Assembly: GCA_032622095.1 (NCBI GenBank) | Contig: CP136061.1 | Coordinates: forward strand, 169,327,107-169,391,106 | Source: Siphonodentalium dalli | Lineage: Eukaryota; Mollusca; Scaphopoda; Gadilida; Siphonodentaliidae | DNA: 64,000 nucleotides | Direction of reading: 5' to 3' | Shown here: in pieces, positions 16,185 through 28,998 of the stretch | Position numbering within the stretch: position 1 is the stretch's first letter | Layout: every line of letters begins with the position of its first letter | Program-made: the position numbers and the translations under genes | The notes under the pieces: generated by a model | What the model was told of the DNA's origin: nothing | The model's input: only the letters and a program-made list of their open reading frames with translations | Databases searched by the model: none

Positions 16185-19100
16185 ACCAATATATCGAACT
16201 GCGTGTGGTACTTTTATTACACAACGGTCAATGTAGTCAAACTTCAACCCATGAATTTGTCAATTAAGGGCGTATCCGCACTGTATAATTGGTTCAAATG
16301 ACTATAACTATCATATTTTGACCTATCACGATATTCACAAGTTCGGGTTGACCCATATAACCAATATTTCGAACTGCGTGTGGTACTTTTATTACACAAC
16401 GGTCAATGTAGTCAAACTTCAACCCATGAATTTGTCAATTAAGGGCGTATCCGCACTGTATAATTGGATCAAATGACTATAACTATCATATTTTGACCTA
16501 TCACGATATTCACAAGTTCGGGATGACCATACAACCACTATTTCGAACTGCGTGTGGTACTTTTATTACACCACTGTCAATGTAGTCCACCTTCAACCCA
16601 TGAGTTTGTCAATTAAGGGCGTATCCGCACTGTATAATTGGTTCAAATGACTATTACTATCATATTTCGACCTATCACGATATTCACAAGTTCGGGTTGA
16701 CCCATATGACCAATATTTCGAACTGCGTGTGGTACTTTTATTAAACAACGGTCAATGTAGTCAAACTTCAACCCATGAATTTGTCAATTAAGGGCGTATC
16801 CGCACTGTATCATTGGTTCAAATGACTATAACTATCACATTTTGACCTATCACGATATTCACAAGTTCGGGTTGACCCATATAACCAATATTTCGAACTG
16901 CGTGTGGTACTTTTATTACACCACTGTTAATGTAGTCCACCTTCAACCCATGAGTTTGTCAATTAAGGGCGTATCCGCACTGTATAATTGGCACAAATGA
17001 CTATTACTATCATATTTCGACCTATCACGATATTCACAAGTTCGGGTTGACCATATAACCAATATTTCGAACTGCGTGTGGTACTTTTATTACACAACGG
17101 TCAATGTAGTCAAACTTCAACCCATGAATTTGTCAATTAAGGGCGTATCCGCACTGTATAATTGGTTCAAATGACTATAACTATCATATTTCGACCTATC
17201 ACGATATTCACAAGTTCGGGATGACCATACAACCAATATTTCGAACTGCGTGTGGTACTTTTATTACACCACTGTCAATGTAGTCCACCTTCAACCCATG
17301 AGTTTGTCAATTAAGGGCGTATCCGCACTGTATAATTGGCACAAATGACTAGTACTATCATATTTCGACCTATCACGATATTCACAAGTTCGGGTTGACC
17401 CATATAACCACTATTTCGAACTGCGTGTGGTACTTTTATTACACAACGGTCAATGTAGTCAAACTTCAACCCATGAATTTGTCAATTAAGGGCGTATCCG
17501 CACTGTATAATTGGTTCAAATGACTATAACTATCATATTTCGACCTATCACGATATTCACAAGTTCGGGTTGACCCATATAACCAATATTTCGAACTGCG
17601 TGTTGTACTTTTATTACACAACGGTCAATGTAGTCAAACTTCAACACATGAATTTGTCAATTAAGGGCGTAACCGCACTGTATAATTGGTTCAAATGACT
17701 ATAACTATCATATTTTGACCTATCACGATATTCACATGTTTGGGATGACCCATATAACCAATATTTCGAACTGCGTGTGGTACTTTTATTACACAACGGT
17801 CAATGTAGTCAAACTTCAACCCATGAATTTGTCAATTAAGGGCGTATCCGCACTGTACAATTGGTTCAAATGACTATAACTATCATATTTTGACCTATCA
17901 CGATATTCACAAGTTCGGGATGACCATACAACCACTATTTCGAACTGCGTGTGGTACTTTTATTACACCACTGTCAATGTAGTCCACCTTCAACCCATGA
18001 GTTTGTCAATTAAGGGCGTATCCGCACTGTATAATTGGCACAAATGACTATTACTATCATATTTCGACCTATCACGATATTCACAAGTTCGGGTTGACCC
18101 ATATGACCAATATTTCGAACTGCGTGTGGTACTTTTGTTAAACAACGGTCAATGTAGTCAAACTTCAACCCATGAATTTGTCAATTAAGGGCGTATCCGC
18201 ACTGTATAATTGGTTCAAATGACTATAACTATCACATTTTGACCTATCACGATATTCACAAGTTCGGGTTGACCCATATAACCAATATTTCGAACTGCGT
18301 GTGGCACTTTTATTACACAACGGTCAATGTAGTCAAACTTCAACCCATGAATTTGTCAATTAAGGGCGTATCCGCACTGTATAATTGGTTCAAATGACTA
18401 TAACTATCATATTTTGACCTATCACGATATTCACAAGTTCGGGTTGACCCATATAACCAATATTTCGAACTGCGTGTGGTACTTTTATTACACAACGGTC
18501 AATGTAGTCAAACTTCAACCCATGAATTTGTCAATTAAGGGCGTATCCGCACTGTATAATTGGATCAAATGACTATAACTATCATATTTTGACCTATCAC
18601 GATATTCACAAGTTCGGGATGACCATACAACCACTATTTCGAACTGCGTGTGGTACTTTTATTACACCACTGTCAATGTAGTCCACCTTCAACCCATGAG
18701 TTTGTCAATTAAGGGCGTATCCGCACTGTATAATTGGCACAAATGACTATTACTATCATATTTCGACCTATCACGATATTCACAAGTTCGGGTTGACCCA
18801 TATGACCAATATTTCGAACTGCGTGTGGTACTTTTATTAAACAACGGTCAATGTAGTCAAACTTCAACCCATGAATTTGTCAATTAAGGGCGTATCCGCA
18901 CTGTATCATTGGTTCAAATGACTATAACTATCACATTTTGACCTATCACGATATTCACAAGTTCGTGTTGACCCATATAACCAATATTTCGAACTGCGTG
19001 TGGTACTTTTATTACACAACGGTCAATGTAGTCAAACTTCAACCCATGAATTTGTCAATTAAGGGCGTATCGGCACTGTATAATTGGTTCAAATGACTAT

Positions 19101-20452
19101 AACTATCATATTTTGACCTATCACGATATTCACAAGTTCGGGATGACCATACAACCACTATTTCGAACTGCGTGTGGTACTTTTATTACACCACTGTCAA
19201 TGTAGTCCACCTTCAACCCATGAGTTTGTCAATTAAGGGCGTATCCGCACTGTATAATTGGCACAAATGACTATTACTATCATATTTCGACCTATCACGA
19301 TATTCACAAGTTCGGGTTGACCCATATGACCAATATTTCGAACTGCGTGTGGTACTTTTGTTAAACAACGGTCAATGTAGTCAAACTTCAACCCATGAAT
19401 TTGTCAATTAAGGGCGTATCCGCACTGTATAATTGGTTCAAATGACTATAACTATCACATTTTGACCTATCACGATATTCACAAGTTCGGGTTGACCCAT
19501 ATAACCAATATTTCGAACTGCGTGTGGTACTTTTATTACACAACGGTCAATGTAGTCAAACTTCAACCCATGAATTTGTCAATTAAGGGCGTATCCGCAC
19601 TGTATAATTGGTTCAAATGACTATAACTATCATATTTTGACCTATCACGATATTCACAAGTTCGGGTTGACCCATATAACCAATATTTCGAACTGCGTGT
19701 GGTACTTTTATTACACAACGGTCAATGTAGTCAAACTTCAACCCATGAATTTGTCAATTAAGGGCGTATCCGCACTGTATAATTGGATCAAATGACTATA
19801 ACTATCATATTTTGACCTATCACGATATTCACAAGTTCGGGATGACCATACAACCACTATTTCGAACTGCGTGTGGTACTTTTATTACACCACTGTCAAT
19901 GTAGTCCACCTTCAACCCATGAGTTTGTCAATTAAGGGCGTATCCGCACTGTATAATTGGCACAAATGACTATTACTATCATATTTCGACCTATCACGAT
20001 ATTCACAAGTTCGGGTTGACCCATATGACCAATATTTCGAACTGCGTGTGGTACTTTTATTAAACAACGGTCAATGTAGTCAAACTTCAACCCATGAATT
20101 TGTCAATTAAGGGCGTATCCGCACTGTATCATTGGTTCAAATGACTATAACTATCACATTTTGACCTATCACGATATTCACAAGTTCGTGTTGACCCATA
20201 TAACCAATATTTCGAACTGCGTGTGGTACTTTTATTACACAACGGTCAATGTAGTCAAACTTCAACCCATGAATTTGTCAATTAAGGGCGTATCGGCACT
20301 GTATAATTGGTTCAAATGACTATAACTATCATATTTTGACCTATCACGATATTCACAAGTTCGGGATGACCATACAACCACTATTTCGAACTGCGTGTGG
20401 TACTTTTATTACACCACTGTCAATGTAGTCCACCTTCAACCCATGAGTTTGT

Positions 20453-22900
20453 CAATTAAGGGCGTATCCGCACTGTATAATTGGTTCAAATGACTATTAC
20501 TATCATATTTCGACCTATCACGATATTCACAAGTTCGGGTTGACCCATATGACCAATATTTCGAACTGCGTGTGGCACTTTTATTAAACAACGGTCAATG
20601 TAGTCAAACTTCAACCCATGAATTTGTCAAATAAGGGCGTATCCGCACTGTATCATTGGTTCAAATGACTATAACTATCACATTTTGACCTATCACGATA
20701 TTCACAAGTTCGGGTTGACCCATATAACCAATATTTCGAACTGCGTGTGGTACTTTTATTACACCACTGTTAATGTAGTCCACCTTCAACCCATGAGTTT
20801 GTCAATTAAGGGCGTATCCGCACTGTATAATTGGCACAAATGACTATTACTATCATATTTCGACCTATCACGATATTCACAAGTTCGGGTTGACCCATAT
20901 AACCAATATTTCGAACTGCGTGTGGTACTTTTATTACACAACGGTCAATGTAGTCAAACTTCAACCCATGAATGTGTCAATTAAGGGCGTATCCGCACTG
21001 TATAATTGGTTCAAATGACTATAACTATCATATTTCGACCTATCACGATATTCACAAGTTCGGGATGACCATACAACCAATATTTCGAACTGCGTGTGGT
21101 ACTTTTATTACACCACTGTCAATGTAGTCCACCTTCAACCCATGAGTTTGTCAATTAAGGGCGTATCCGCACTGTATAATTGGCACAAATGACTAGTACT
21201 ATCATATTTCGACCTATCACGATATTCACAAGTTCGGGTTGACCCATATAACCACTATTTCGAACTGCGTGTGGTACTTTTATTACACAACGGTCAATTT
21301 AGTCAAACTTCAACCCATGAATTTGTCAATTAAGGGCGTATCCGCACTGTATAATTGGTTCAAATGACTATAACTATCATATTTCGACCTATCACGATAT
21401 TCACAAGTTCGGGTTGACCCATATAACCAATATTTCGAACTGCGTGTGGTACTTTTATTACACAACGGTCAATGTAGTCAAACTTCAACCTATGAATTTG
21501 TCAATTAAGGGCGTATCCGCACTGTATAATTGGTTCAAATGACTATAACTATCATATTTTGACCTATCACGATATTCACAAGTTCGGGTTGACCCATATA
21601 ACCATTATTTCGAACTGCGTGTGGTAATTTTTATTACACAACGGTCAATGTAGTCCACCTTCAACCCATGAGTTTGTCAATTAAGGGCGTATCCACACTG
21701 TATAATTGGCACAAATGACTATTACTATCATATTTCGACCTATCACGATATTCACAAGTTCGGGTTGACCCATATAACCAATATTTCGAACTGCGTGTTG
21801 TACTTTTATTACACAACGGTCAATGTAGTCAAACTTCAACACATGAATTTGTCAATTAAGGGCGTAACCGCACTGTATAATTGGTTCAAATGACTATAAC
21901 TATCATATTTTGACCTATCACGATATTCACATGTTTGGGATGACCCATATAACCAATATTTCGAACTGCGTGTGGTACTTTTATTACACAACGGTCAATG
22001 TAGTCAAACTTCAACCCATGAATTTGTCAATTAAGGGCGTATCCGCACTGTACAATTGGTTCAAATGACTATAACTATCATATTTTGACCTATCACGATA
22101 TTCACAAGTTCGGGATGACCATACAACCACTATTTCGAACTGCGTGTGGTACTTTTATTACACCACTGTCAATGTAGTCCACCTTCAACCCATGAGTTTG
22201 TCAATTAAGGGCGTATCCGCACTGTATAATTGGCACAAATGACTATTACTATCATATTTCGACCTATCACGATATTCACAAGTTCGGGTTGACCCATATG
22301 ACCAATATTTCGAACTGCGTGTGGTACTTTTGTTAAACAACGGTCAATGTAGTCAAACTTCAACCCATGAATTTGTCAATTAAGGGCGTATCCGCACTGT
22401 ATAATTGGTTCAAATGACTATAACTATCACATTTTGACCTATCACGATATTCACAAGTTCGGGTTGACCCATATAACCAATATTTCGAACTGCGTGTGGT
22501 ACTTTTATTACACAACGGTCAATGTAGTCAAACTTCAACCCATGAATTTGTCAATTAAAGGCGTATCCGCACTGTATAATTGGTTCAAATGACTATAACT
22601 ATCATATTTTGACCTATCACGATATTCACAAGTTCGGGTTGACCCATATAACCAATATTTCGAACTGCGTGTGGTACTTTTATTACACAACGGTCAATGT
22701 AGTCAAACTTCAACCCATGAATTTGTCAATTAAGGGCGTATCCGCACTGTATAATTGGATCAAATGACTATAACTATCATATTTTGACCTATCACGATAT
22801 TCACAAGTTCGGGATGACCATACAACCACTATTTCGAACTGCGTGTGGTACTTTTATTACACCACTGTCAATGTAGTCCACCTTCAACCCATGAGTTTGT
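20453..22900 (+). repeat. 14-monomer higher-order unit, copy 2
   Basis: Fourteen monomers start at 20453, 20628, 20803, 20978, 21152, 21327, 21502, 21678, 21853, 22028, 22202, 22377, 22552 and 22727. Their order matches 1226-3672. Private changes include GTCAAATAAGGG at 20627 and GTCAATTAAAGGC at 22551. The match over ~19 kb shows a long-range duplication inside the array. Confidence 0.75.
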
Positions 22901-23840
22901 CAATTAAGGGCGTATCCGGACTGTATAATTGGCACAAATGACTATTACTATCATATTTCGACCTATCACGATATTCACAAGTTCGGGTTGACCCATATAA
23001 CCAATATTTCGAACTGCGTGTGGTACTTTTATTACACAACGGTCAATGTAGTCAAACTTCAACCCATGAATTTGTCAATTAAGGGCGTATCGGCACTGTA
23101 TAATTGGTTCAAATGACTATAACTATCATATTTTGACCTATCACGATATTCACAAGTTCGGGATGACCATACAACCACTATTTCGAACTGCGTGTGGTAC
23201 TTTTATTACACCACTGCCAATGTAGTCCACCTTCAACCCATGAGTTTGTCAATTAAGGGCGTATCCGCACTGTATAATTGGCACAAATGACTATTACTAT
23301 CATATTTCGACCTATCACGATATTCACAAGTTCGGGTTGACCCATATAACCAATATTTCGAACTGCGTGTTGTACTTTTATTACACAACGGTCAATGTAG
23401 TCAAACTTCAACCCATGAATTTGTCAATTAAGGGCGTATCCGCACTGTATAATTGGTTCAAATGACTATAACTATCATATTTCGACCTATCACGATATTC
23501 ACAAGTTCGGGATGACCATACAACCAATATTTCGAACTGCGTGTGGTACTTTTATTACACCACTGTCAATGTAGTCAAACTTCAGCCCATGAATTTGTCA
23601 ATTAAGGGCGTATCCGCACTGTATAATTGGATCAAATGACTATAACTATCATATTTTGACCGATCACGATATTCACAAGTTCGGGTTGACCCATATAACC
23701 AATATTTCGAACTGCGTGTGGTACTTTTATTACACAACGGTCAATGTAGTCAAACTTCAACCCATGAATTTGTCAATTAAGGGCGTATCCGCACTGTATA
23801 ATTGGTTCAAATGACTATAACTATCATATTTTGACCTATC

Positions 23841-23870
23841 ACGATATTCGCAGTTCGAAATATTGGTCAT
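23841..23870. other. Satellite orientation switch (inversion junction)
   Basis: The forward array stops in mid-monomer at ...CACGATATTC (23849), where ACAAGTTCGGG would be expected next. The following bases GCAGTTCGAAATATTGG are the reverse complement of the TTCGAACTGC part of a monomer. Both arms are cut at different points of the monomer, so the junction is abrupt and is not a simple perfect palindrome. Confidence 0.93.
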
Positions 23871-25985
23871 ATGGGTCAACCCGAACTTGTGAATATCGTG
23901 ATAGGTCGAAATATGATAGTAATAGTCATTTGTGCCAATTATACAGTGCGGATACGCCCTTAATTGACAAACTCATGGATTGAAGGTGGACTACATTAAC
24001 AGTGGTGTAATAAAAGTACCACACGCAGTTCGAAATATTGGTTATATGGGTCAACCCGAACTTGTGAATATCGTGATAGGTCAAAATGTGATAGTTATAG
24101 TCATTTGAACCAATGATACAGTGCGGATACGCCCTTAATTGACAAATTCATGGGTTGAAGTTTGACTACATTGACCGTTGTTTAATAAAAGTACCACACG
24201 CAGTTCGAAATATTGGTCATATGGGTCAACCCGAACTTGTGAATATCGTGATAGGTCGAAATATTATAGTAATAGTCATTTGTGCCAATTATACAGTGCG
24301 GATACGCCCTTAATTGACAAACTCATGGGTTGAAGGTGGACTACATTGACAGTGGTGTAATAAAAGTACCACACGCAGTTCGAAATAGTGGTTGTATGGT
24401 CATCCCGAACTTGTGAATATCGTGATAGGTCAAAATATGATAGTTATAGTCATTTGATCCAATTATACAGTGCGGATACGCCCTTAATTGACAAATTCAT
24501 GGGTTGAAGTTTGACTACATTGACCGTTGTGTAATAAAAGTACCACACGCAGTTCGAAATATTGGTTATATGGGTCAACCCGAACTTGTGAATATCGTGA
24601 TAGGTCAAAATATGATAGTTATAGTCATTTGAACCAATTATACAGTGCGGATACGCCCTTAATTGACAAATTCATGGGTTGAAGTTTGACTACATTGACC
24701 GTTGTGTAATAAAAGTACCACACGCAGTTCGAAATATTGGTTATATGGGTCAACCCGAACTTGTGAATATCGTGATAGGTCAAAATGTGATAGTTATAGT
24801 CATTTGAACCAATTATACAGTGCGGATACGCCCTTAATTGACAAATTCATGGGTTGAAGTTTGACTACATTGACCGTTGTTTAACAAAAGTACCACACGC
24901 AGTTCGAAATATTGGTCATATGGGTCAACCCGAACTTGTGAATATCGTGATAGGTCGAAATATGATAGTAATAGTCATTTGTGCCAATTATACAGTGCGG
25001 ATACGCCCTTAATTGACAAACTCATGGGTTGAAGGTGGACTACATTGACAGTGGTGTAATAAAAGTACCACACGCAGTTCGAAATAGTGGTTGTATGGTC
25101 ATCCCGAACTTGTGAATATCGTGATAGGTCAAAATATGATAGTTATAGTCATTTGATCCAATTATACAGTGCGGATACGCCCTTAATTGACAAATTCATG
25201 GGTTGAAGTTTGACTACATTGACCGTTGTGTAATAAAAGTACCACACGCAGTTCGAAATATTGGTTATATGGGTCAACCCGAACTTGTGAATATCGTGAT
25301 AGGTCAAAATATGATAGTTATAGTCATTTGAACCAATTATACAGTGCGGATACGCCCTTAATTGACAAATTCATGGGTTGAAGTTTGACTACATTGACCG
25401 TTGTGTAATAAAAGTACCACACGCAGTTCGAAATATTGGTTATATGGGTCAACCCGAACTTGTGAATATCGTGATAGGTCGAAATATGATAGTTATAGTC
25501 ATTTGAACCAATTATACAGTGCGGATACGCCCTTAATTGACAAATTCATGGGTTGAAGTTTGACTACATTGCCCGTTGTGTAATAAAAGGACCACATGCA
25601 GTTCGAAATATTGGTTATATGGGTCATCCCGAACTTGTGAATATCGTGATAGGTCGAAATATGATAGTAATATTCATTTGTGCCAATTCTACAGTGCGGA
25701 TACGCCCTTAATTGACAAATTCATGGGTTGAAGATGGACTACATTGACAGTGGTGTAATAAAAGTATAACACGCAGTTCGAAATATTGGTTGTATGATCA
25801 TCCCGAACTTGTGAATATCGTAATATGTCAAAATATTACTGTTATAGTCATTTGGGCAAATTTCACAGTGCGGATACGCCCTTAATTGACAAATATAAGG
25901 ATTGAAGTTGGACTACATTGACCGTTGTGAAAGAAAATGACCACACGCAGTTCGAAATATTGGTTATATGGGTCATCCCGAACTT
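23850..25985 (-). repeat. 175-bp satellite, inverted arm
   Basis: About 12 monomers appear as the reverse complement (CCACACGCAGTTCGAA, CCCGAACTTGTGAATATCG, GGATACGCCCTTAATTGAC). Those nearest the junction carry the same diagnostic variants as the main arm. From about 25560 outward, private substitutions accumulate, such as AAAAGGACCACATGCAG, TATAACACGCAG, CGTAATATGTC and GTGAAAGAAAATGACC. The last monomer breaks off at GAACTTTT (~25985). Confidence 0.95.
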
Positions 25986-25987
25986 TT

Positions 25988-26600
25988 GCGTGGCTCGTGA
26001 TTATTGTAGAATGGGTACATTTTAATGAGTGTGCGAAATTTCAGTACCCATAGTGCAGTGGAAAGTGCGCACGGGCTCTTGAGGTGGGGTCATGGTGTCA
26101 TATGAGTGTGCGAAATTTCAGTACCAAGAGTGCAGTGGAAAGTGCGCACGGGCTCTTAAGGTGTGGTCATGGTGTCACATTGGGTTAAACGAGGTTTCCG
26201 TGACTCGTGGTGACCCATAATATAGGAGTTCGAACTCCGTGGCTCGTGATTATTGTAGAGTGGGTACATCTTAATGAGTGTGCGAAATTTCAGTGCCCAT
26301 AGTGCAGTGGAAAGTGCCCACGGGCTCTAAATGTGGGGTCATGGTGTCATATTGGGAAAAACTATGTATCCGTGACCCGTGATGACCCAGAATATAGGAG
26401 TTCGAACTGCGTGGCTCGTGATTATTGTAGAGTCGGTACATGCCGATGACGTTGCCAAATTTCAGTTACCATAGTTGAGATGAAAGTTTGCAAGGGTTCA
26501 TAATGTGGGGTCAGATTTTCCTATTGCGTAAAATTAGGTATCCGTGACCCGTGGTGACCCTGAGTATGGCAGTGATTATTGTAGATTTGGTATCTGTCGT
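25988..26600 (+). repeat. Degenerate ~172-bp satellite relative at array edge
   Basis: Units begin with GTGGCTCGTGATTATTGTAG near 25988, 26237 and 26409, with a fragment at 26571. The first unit carries an internal ~78-bp duplication (GAGTGTGCGAAATTTCAGTA at ~26025 and ~26103). The unit shares with the satellite TTCGAACTGCGTG, a TGACCCATA...ATA stretch just before it, and GGTATCCG, all in forward orientation. The period and shared words support common descent with the 175-bp monomer. Confidence 0.7.
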
Positions 26601-26639
26601 TATTCATTCCAAATTTCAGGACCAACTGTGGTCCGGAAA

Positions 26640-27300
26640 ATGCACACAATGCACATTGGGATAATATATTGATAATAAACGCTCTTTATTGCTAATTGTT
26701 AGTGCCTCTTCATGTCATTTGATGTCAACACCACCCTGTCGTGAAATTCACCGCGTAATTTTCCTTTTGTGTACCACATTGCTTGCATATTTTCTGGGCT
26801 GAATAATAAACGCTCTCTGCGTATCGTGCAATTGATTAATACCCCTTTAAGTCATATGAGGTCAAATGTGCCTATTCCATAACATTACCCTTGTCAAGTG
26901 ATTAATCTGTACTAACGTTTCTACATATCGTCTAAGCTTATAATGAACGCTATTTATTGTTGTTCATAGTTGCCCCTTTAAGGAGTGTGAGATCAACGGA
27001 AACAACCCCATATTACCCAACGGGATAATTTATCCCAGTGTGCCAATTTTCACCTTCCAGATTGCAACTATTGTTTATATATAATAAATTAATTAGTTAA
27101 ATTAATTACTATTGCCATTTTAAGACATCTGATATCAACGGGTTACCTGAGTCAAATTACCCACATTTTCAAATGTTCAGCTCCGGTGGTTCGCCTATAG
27201 CCAAAAAACAAATATATATATAATTCTTAGTGCCCTTTTAAGACACCCGAGAGCAACGGGACCTGTATAATAGCGCTCTCCGGGTAAAATAACATCTATA
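26640..27300 (+). repeat. Worn ~135-bp tandem repeat, about five units
   Basis: An ATAATAAACGCTC-like word recurs at 26672, 26803, 26940, 27081 and ~27217 (spacings 131-141). Each time it is followed about 25 bp later by a box resembling TGCCCTTTTAAGACATNTGA then TCAACGG. Divergence between units is high. The repeat is visibly different from the satellite. Confidence 0.6.
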
Positions 27301-27473
27301 TATGACACCAGAGTCAATAAAACCATGAATACAAGCAATGAATGATATGCCCTCGCAGTTGATGAGGTCTCGAGAATCAGACTTGTCATTACTTACCACG
27401 GAGCCAAGAACGGTAACTCTAGCCGCGCTTGCACGCAGTAGCCGCGCCGCGCCGCGCCACACAGAGTTGACTA

Positions 27474-27476
<3 letters not shown>

Positions 27477-27527
<51 letters not shown>

Positions 27528-27550
27528 GCTATATATATATATATATTATA
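27477..27550. repeat. (TA)n microsatellite
   Basis: About 70 bp of almost pure TA dinucleotide, interrupted once by TAATAGC. It directly precedes the first Helitron-like copy. Apparent open frames here read only as Ile-Tyr repeats. Confidence 0.95.
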
Positions 27551-28268
27551 TATTTTGGAAGATCTGTGTGTGTGTGTGTTCGCGATGAACTCGAAAACGG
27601 CCAATCCGATTTCGATGAAACTTGGTATGTGGGGGTATTTTCGGCCAGGAAGTGGTATAGGCCTATTAATTTGTCCGTGCGACGTGACCTTGACCTTGAA
27701 ATCGGGTAATTTCAAGGTAAAACGCCCGAATATCAAGGGATTTCGATGAAACTTGGTATGTGGGGGTACCTTCGGCCCAGGAGTGTCATAAACCTATTAA
27801 CTTGCCCGTGCCACGTTACATTGACCTTGAAATCGGGTCATTTCAAGGTCAAACGCCCGAATATCACGGATTTCGATGAAACTTGGTATGTGGGGGTACT
27901 TTCGTGTGGGGAGTCTCATAAGCATATTCATTTGCCCGCGCGACGTGACCTTGACCTTGAAATCGGGTCAATTCAAGGTCAAATCGCCAATTTTGATGGG
28001 ATTTCGACGAAATTTTATACGTGGGGTTACTTTTGTCCACTGAGTGTTTTGGATGGGTCAAATCTTGACCCCGACCTGACCTTGACCTTGAAAATGATCA
28101 ATTCAATGTCAAATCGGGTAAAACCGGATGGATTTCGACGGGCACGTTTGTCGGGTACTTTTGTCCGGGCAGTGTTTTGGACTGGTCAAATCGTGACCCC
28201 ACTTGACATTGACCTTCGAAATGGACAATTCAAGGTCAAAGCCCGGACGAAGTCGGGTCACCTTCTAG
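27546..28268 (+). mobile_element. Helitron-like non-autonomous element, copy 1
   Basis: The element begins in the TA tract at TTATATATTTTGGAAGATCT, followed by a (TG)n run and TTCGCGATG. It then has five ~130-bp subrepeats starting GATTTCGA at 27609, 27739, 27869, 28000 and 28131. It ends with the hairpin CCCGGACGAAGTCGGGT (28242-28258) and CACCTTCTAG (CTAG at 28265-28268). A short GC hairpin a few bases upstream of a terminal CTRR is the established 3' signature of Helitrons. No Rep/helicase ORF is present, so it would depend on another element. Confidence 0.7.
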
Positions 28269-28998
28269 TCTATTATATATTTTGGAAGATCTGTCTGTGT
28301 GTGTGTGTCTGTCTATGTGTTCGCGATGGACTCGAAAACGGCCGAGCCGATTTCGATGAAACTTGGTATGTGGGAGTATTTTCGGCCGGGGACTGGCATA
28401 GGCCTATTAATTTTCCCGTGCGACGTGACCTTGAAATCGGGTAATTTCAAGGTCAAACGCCCGAATATCAAGGGATTTCGATGAAACTTGGTATGTGGTG
28501 GCACTTTCGGCCGGGGAGTGGCATAGGCCTATTAATTTGCCCGTGCGACGTGACCTTGACCTTGACATCGGGTCATTTCAAGGTCAAACGCCCGAATATC
28601 ACGGATTTCGATGAAACTTGGTAAGTGGGGGGTACTTTCGTATGGGGAGTCTCATAAGCATATTCATTTGCCCGTGTGCCGTGACCTTGACCTTGAAATC
28701 GGGTCAATTCAAGGTCAAATCGCCAATTTTGATGGGATTTCGACGAAATTTTATACATAGGGTTACTTTTGTCCACTGATTGTTTTGGATGGGTCAAATC
28801 GTGACCCCGACCTGACCTTGACCTTCAAAATGATCAATTCAATGTCAAATCGGGTAAAACCGGATGGATTTCGACGGGCACGTTTGTCGGGTACTTTTGT
28901 CCGGGCAGTGTTTTGGACTGGTCAAATCTTGACCCCTCTTGACCTTCAAAATGGACAATTCAAGGTCAAAGCCCGGACGAAGTCGGGTCACCTTCTAG
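28269..28998 (+). mobile_element. Helitron-like element, copy 2 (head to tail)
   Basis: This copy starts TCTATTATATATTTTGG immediately after the CTAG of copy 1, giving the expected 5' TC. It repeats the same layout: (TG)n run, then subrepeats at 28349, 28474, 28604, 28736 and 28866. It ends with hairpin 28972-28988 and CTAG at 28995-28998. The distance from copy 1 to copy 2, and from copy 2 to copy 3, is 727-728 bp when measured at TTATATATTTTGG. Confidence 0.7.

Larger units (their letters stand above)
1..23849 (+). repeat. 175-bp satellite DNA, main array
   Basis: About 136 head-to-tail monomers fill this interval. A monomer can be read from CAATTAAGGGCGTATCCGC, through TTTCGACCTATCACGATATT and GTTCGGGTTGACCCATATAA, to TTCGAACTGCGTGTGGTAC. 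Monomer starts at 1, 176, 351, 526, 700 and so on show a 175-bp period; variants with GGGATGACCATACAACC are 174 bp. Monomers differ at a small set of recurring diagnostic sites, for example ATTACT/ATAACT/AGTACT, TTTCG/TTTTG, AACAACGG/ACCACTG, GTCAAAC/GTCCACC and GAATTT/GAGTTT. Every frame is closed within each monomer, so no ORF is likely. The unit length is close to a nucleosome repeat, as in many centromeric satellites, but centromere function is only an inference. The array continues past the left edge of the window. Confidence 0.97.

Noticed and set aside
1-25985. Regular direct repeats that could suggest a CRISPR array
   Set aside because: The units are contiguous 175-bp monomers with no unique spacers, and the sequence is clearly eukaryotic.
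1-25985. CENP-B-box-like site in the satellite monomer
   Set aside because: TTCG occurs several times, but none is followed by the required A and CGGG at the correct spacing, on either strand.
27238-27462. Minus-strand frame starting VWRGAARLLRASAARVTVLG, like a mitochondrial leader, with a good GTAAGT donor
   Set aside because: It has no ATG; the frame runs back into the TA repeat, the GC run is a simple repeat, and no acceptor or partner exon is visible.
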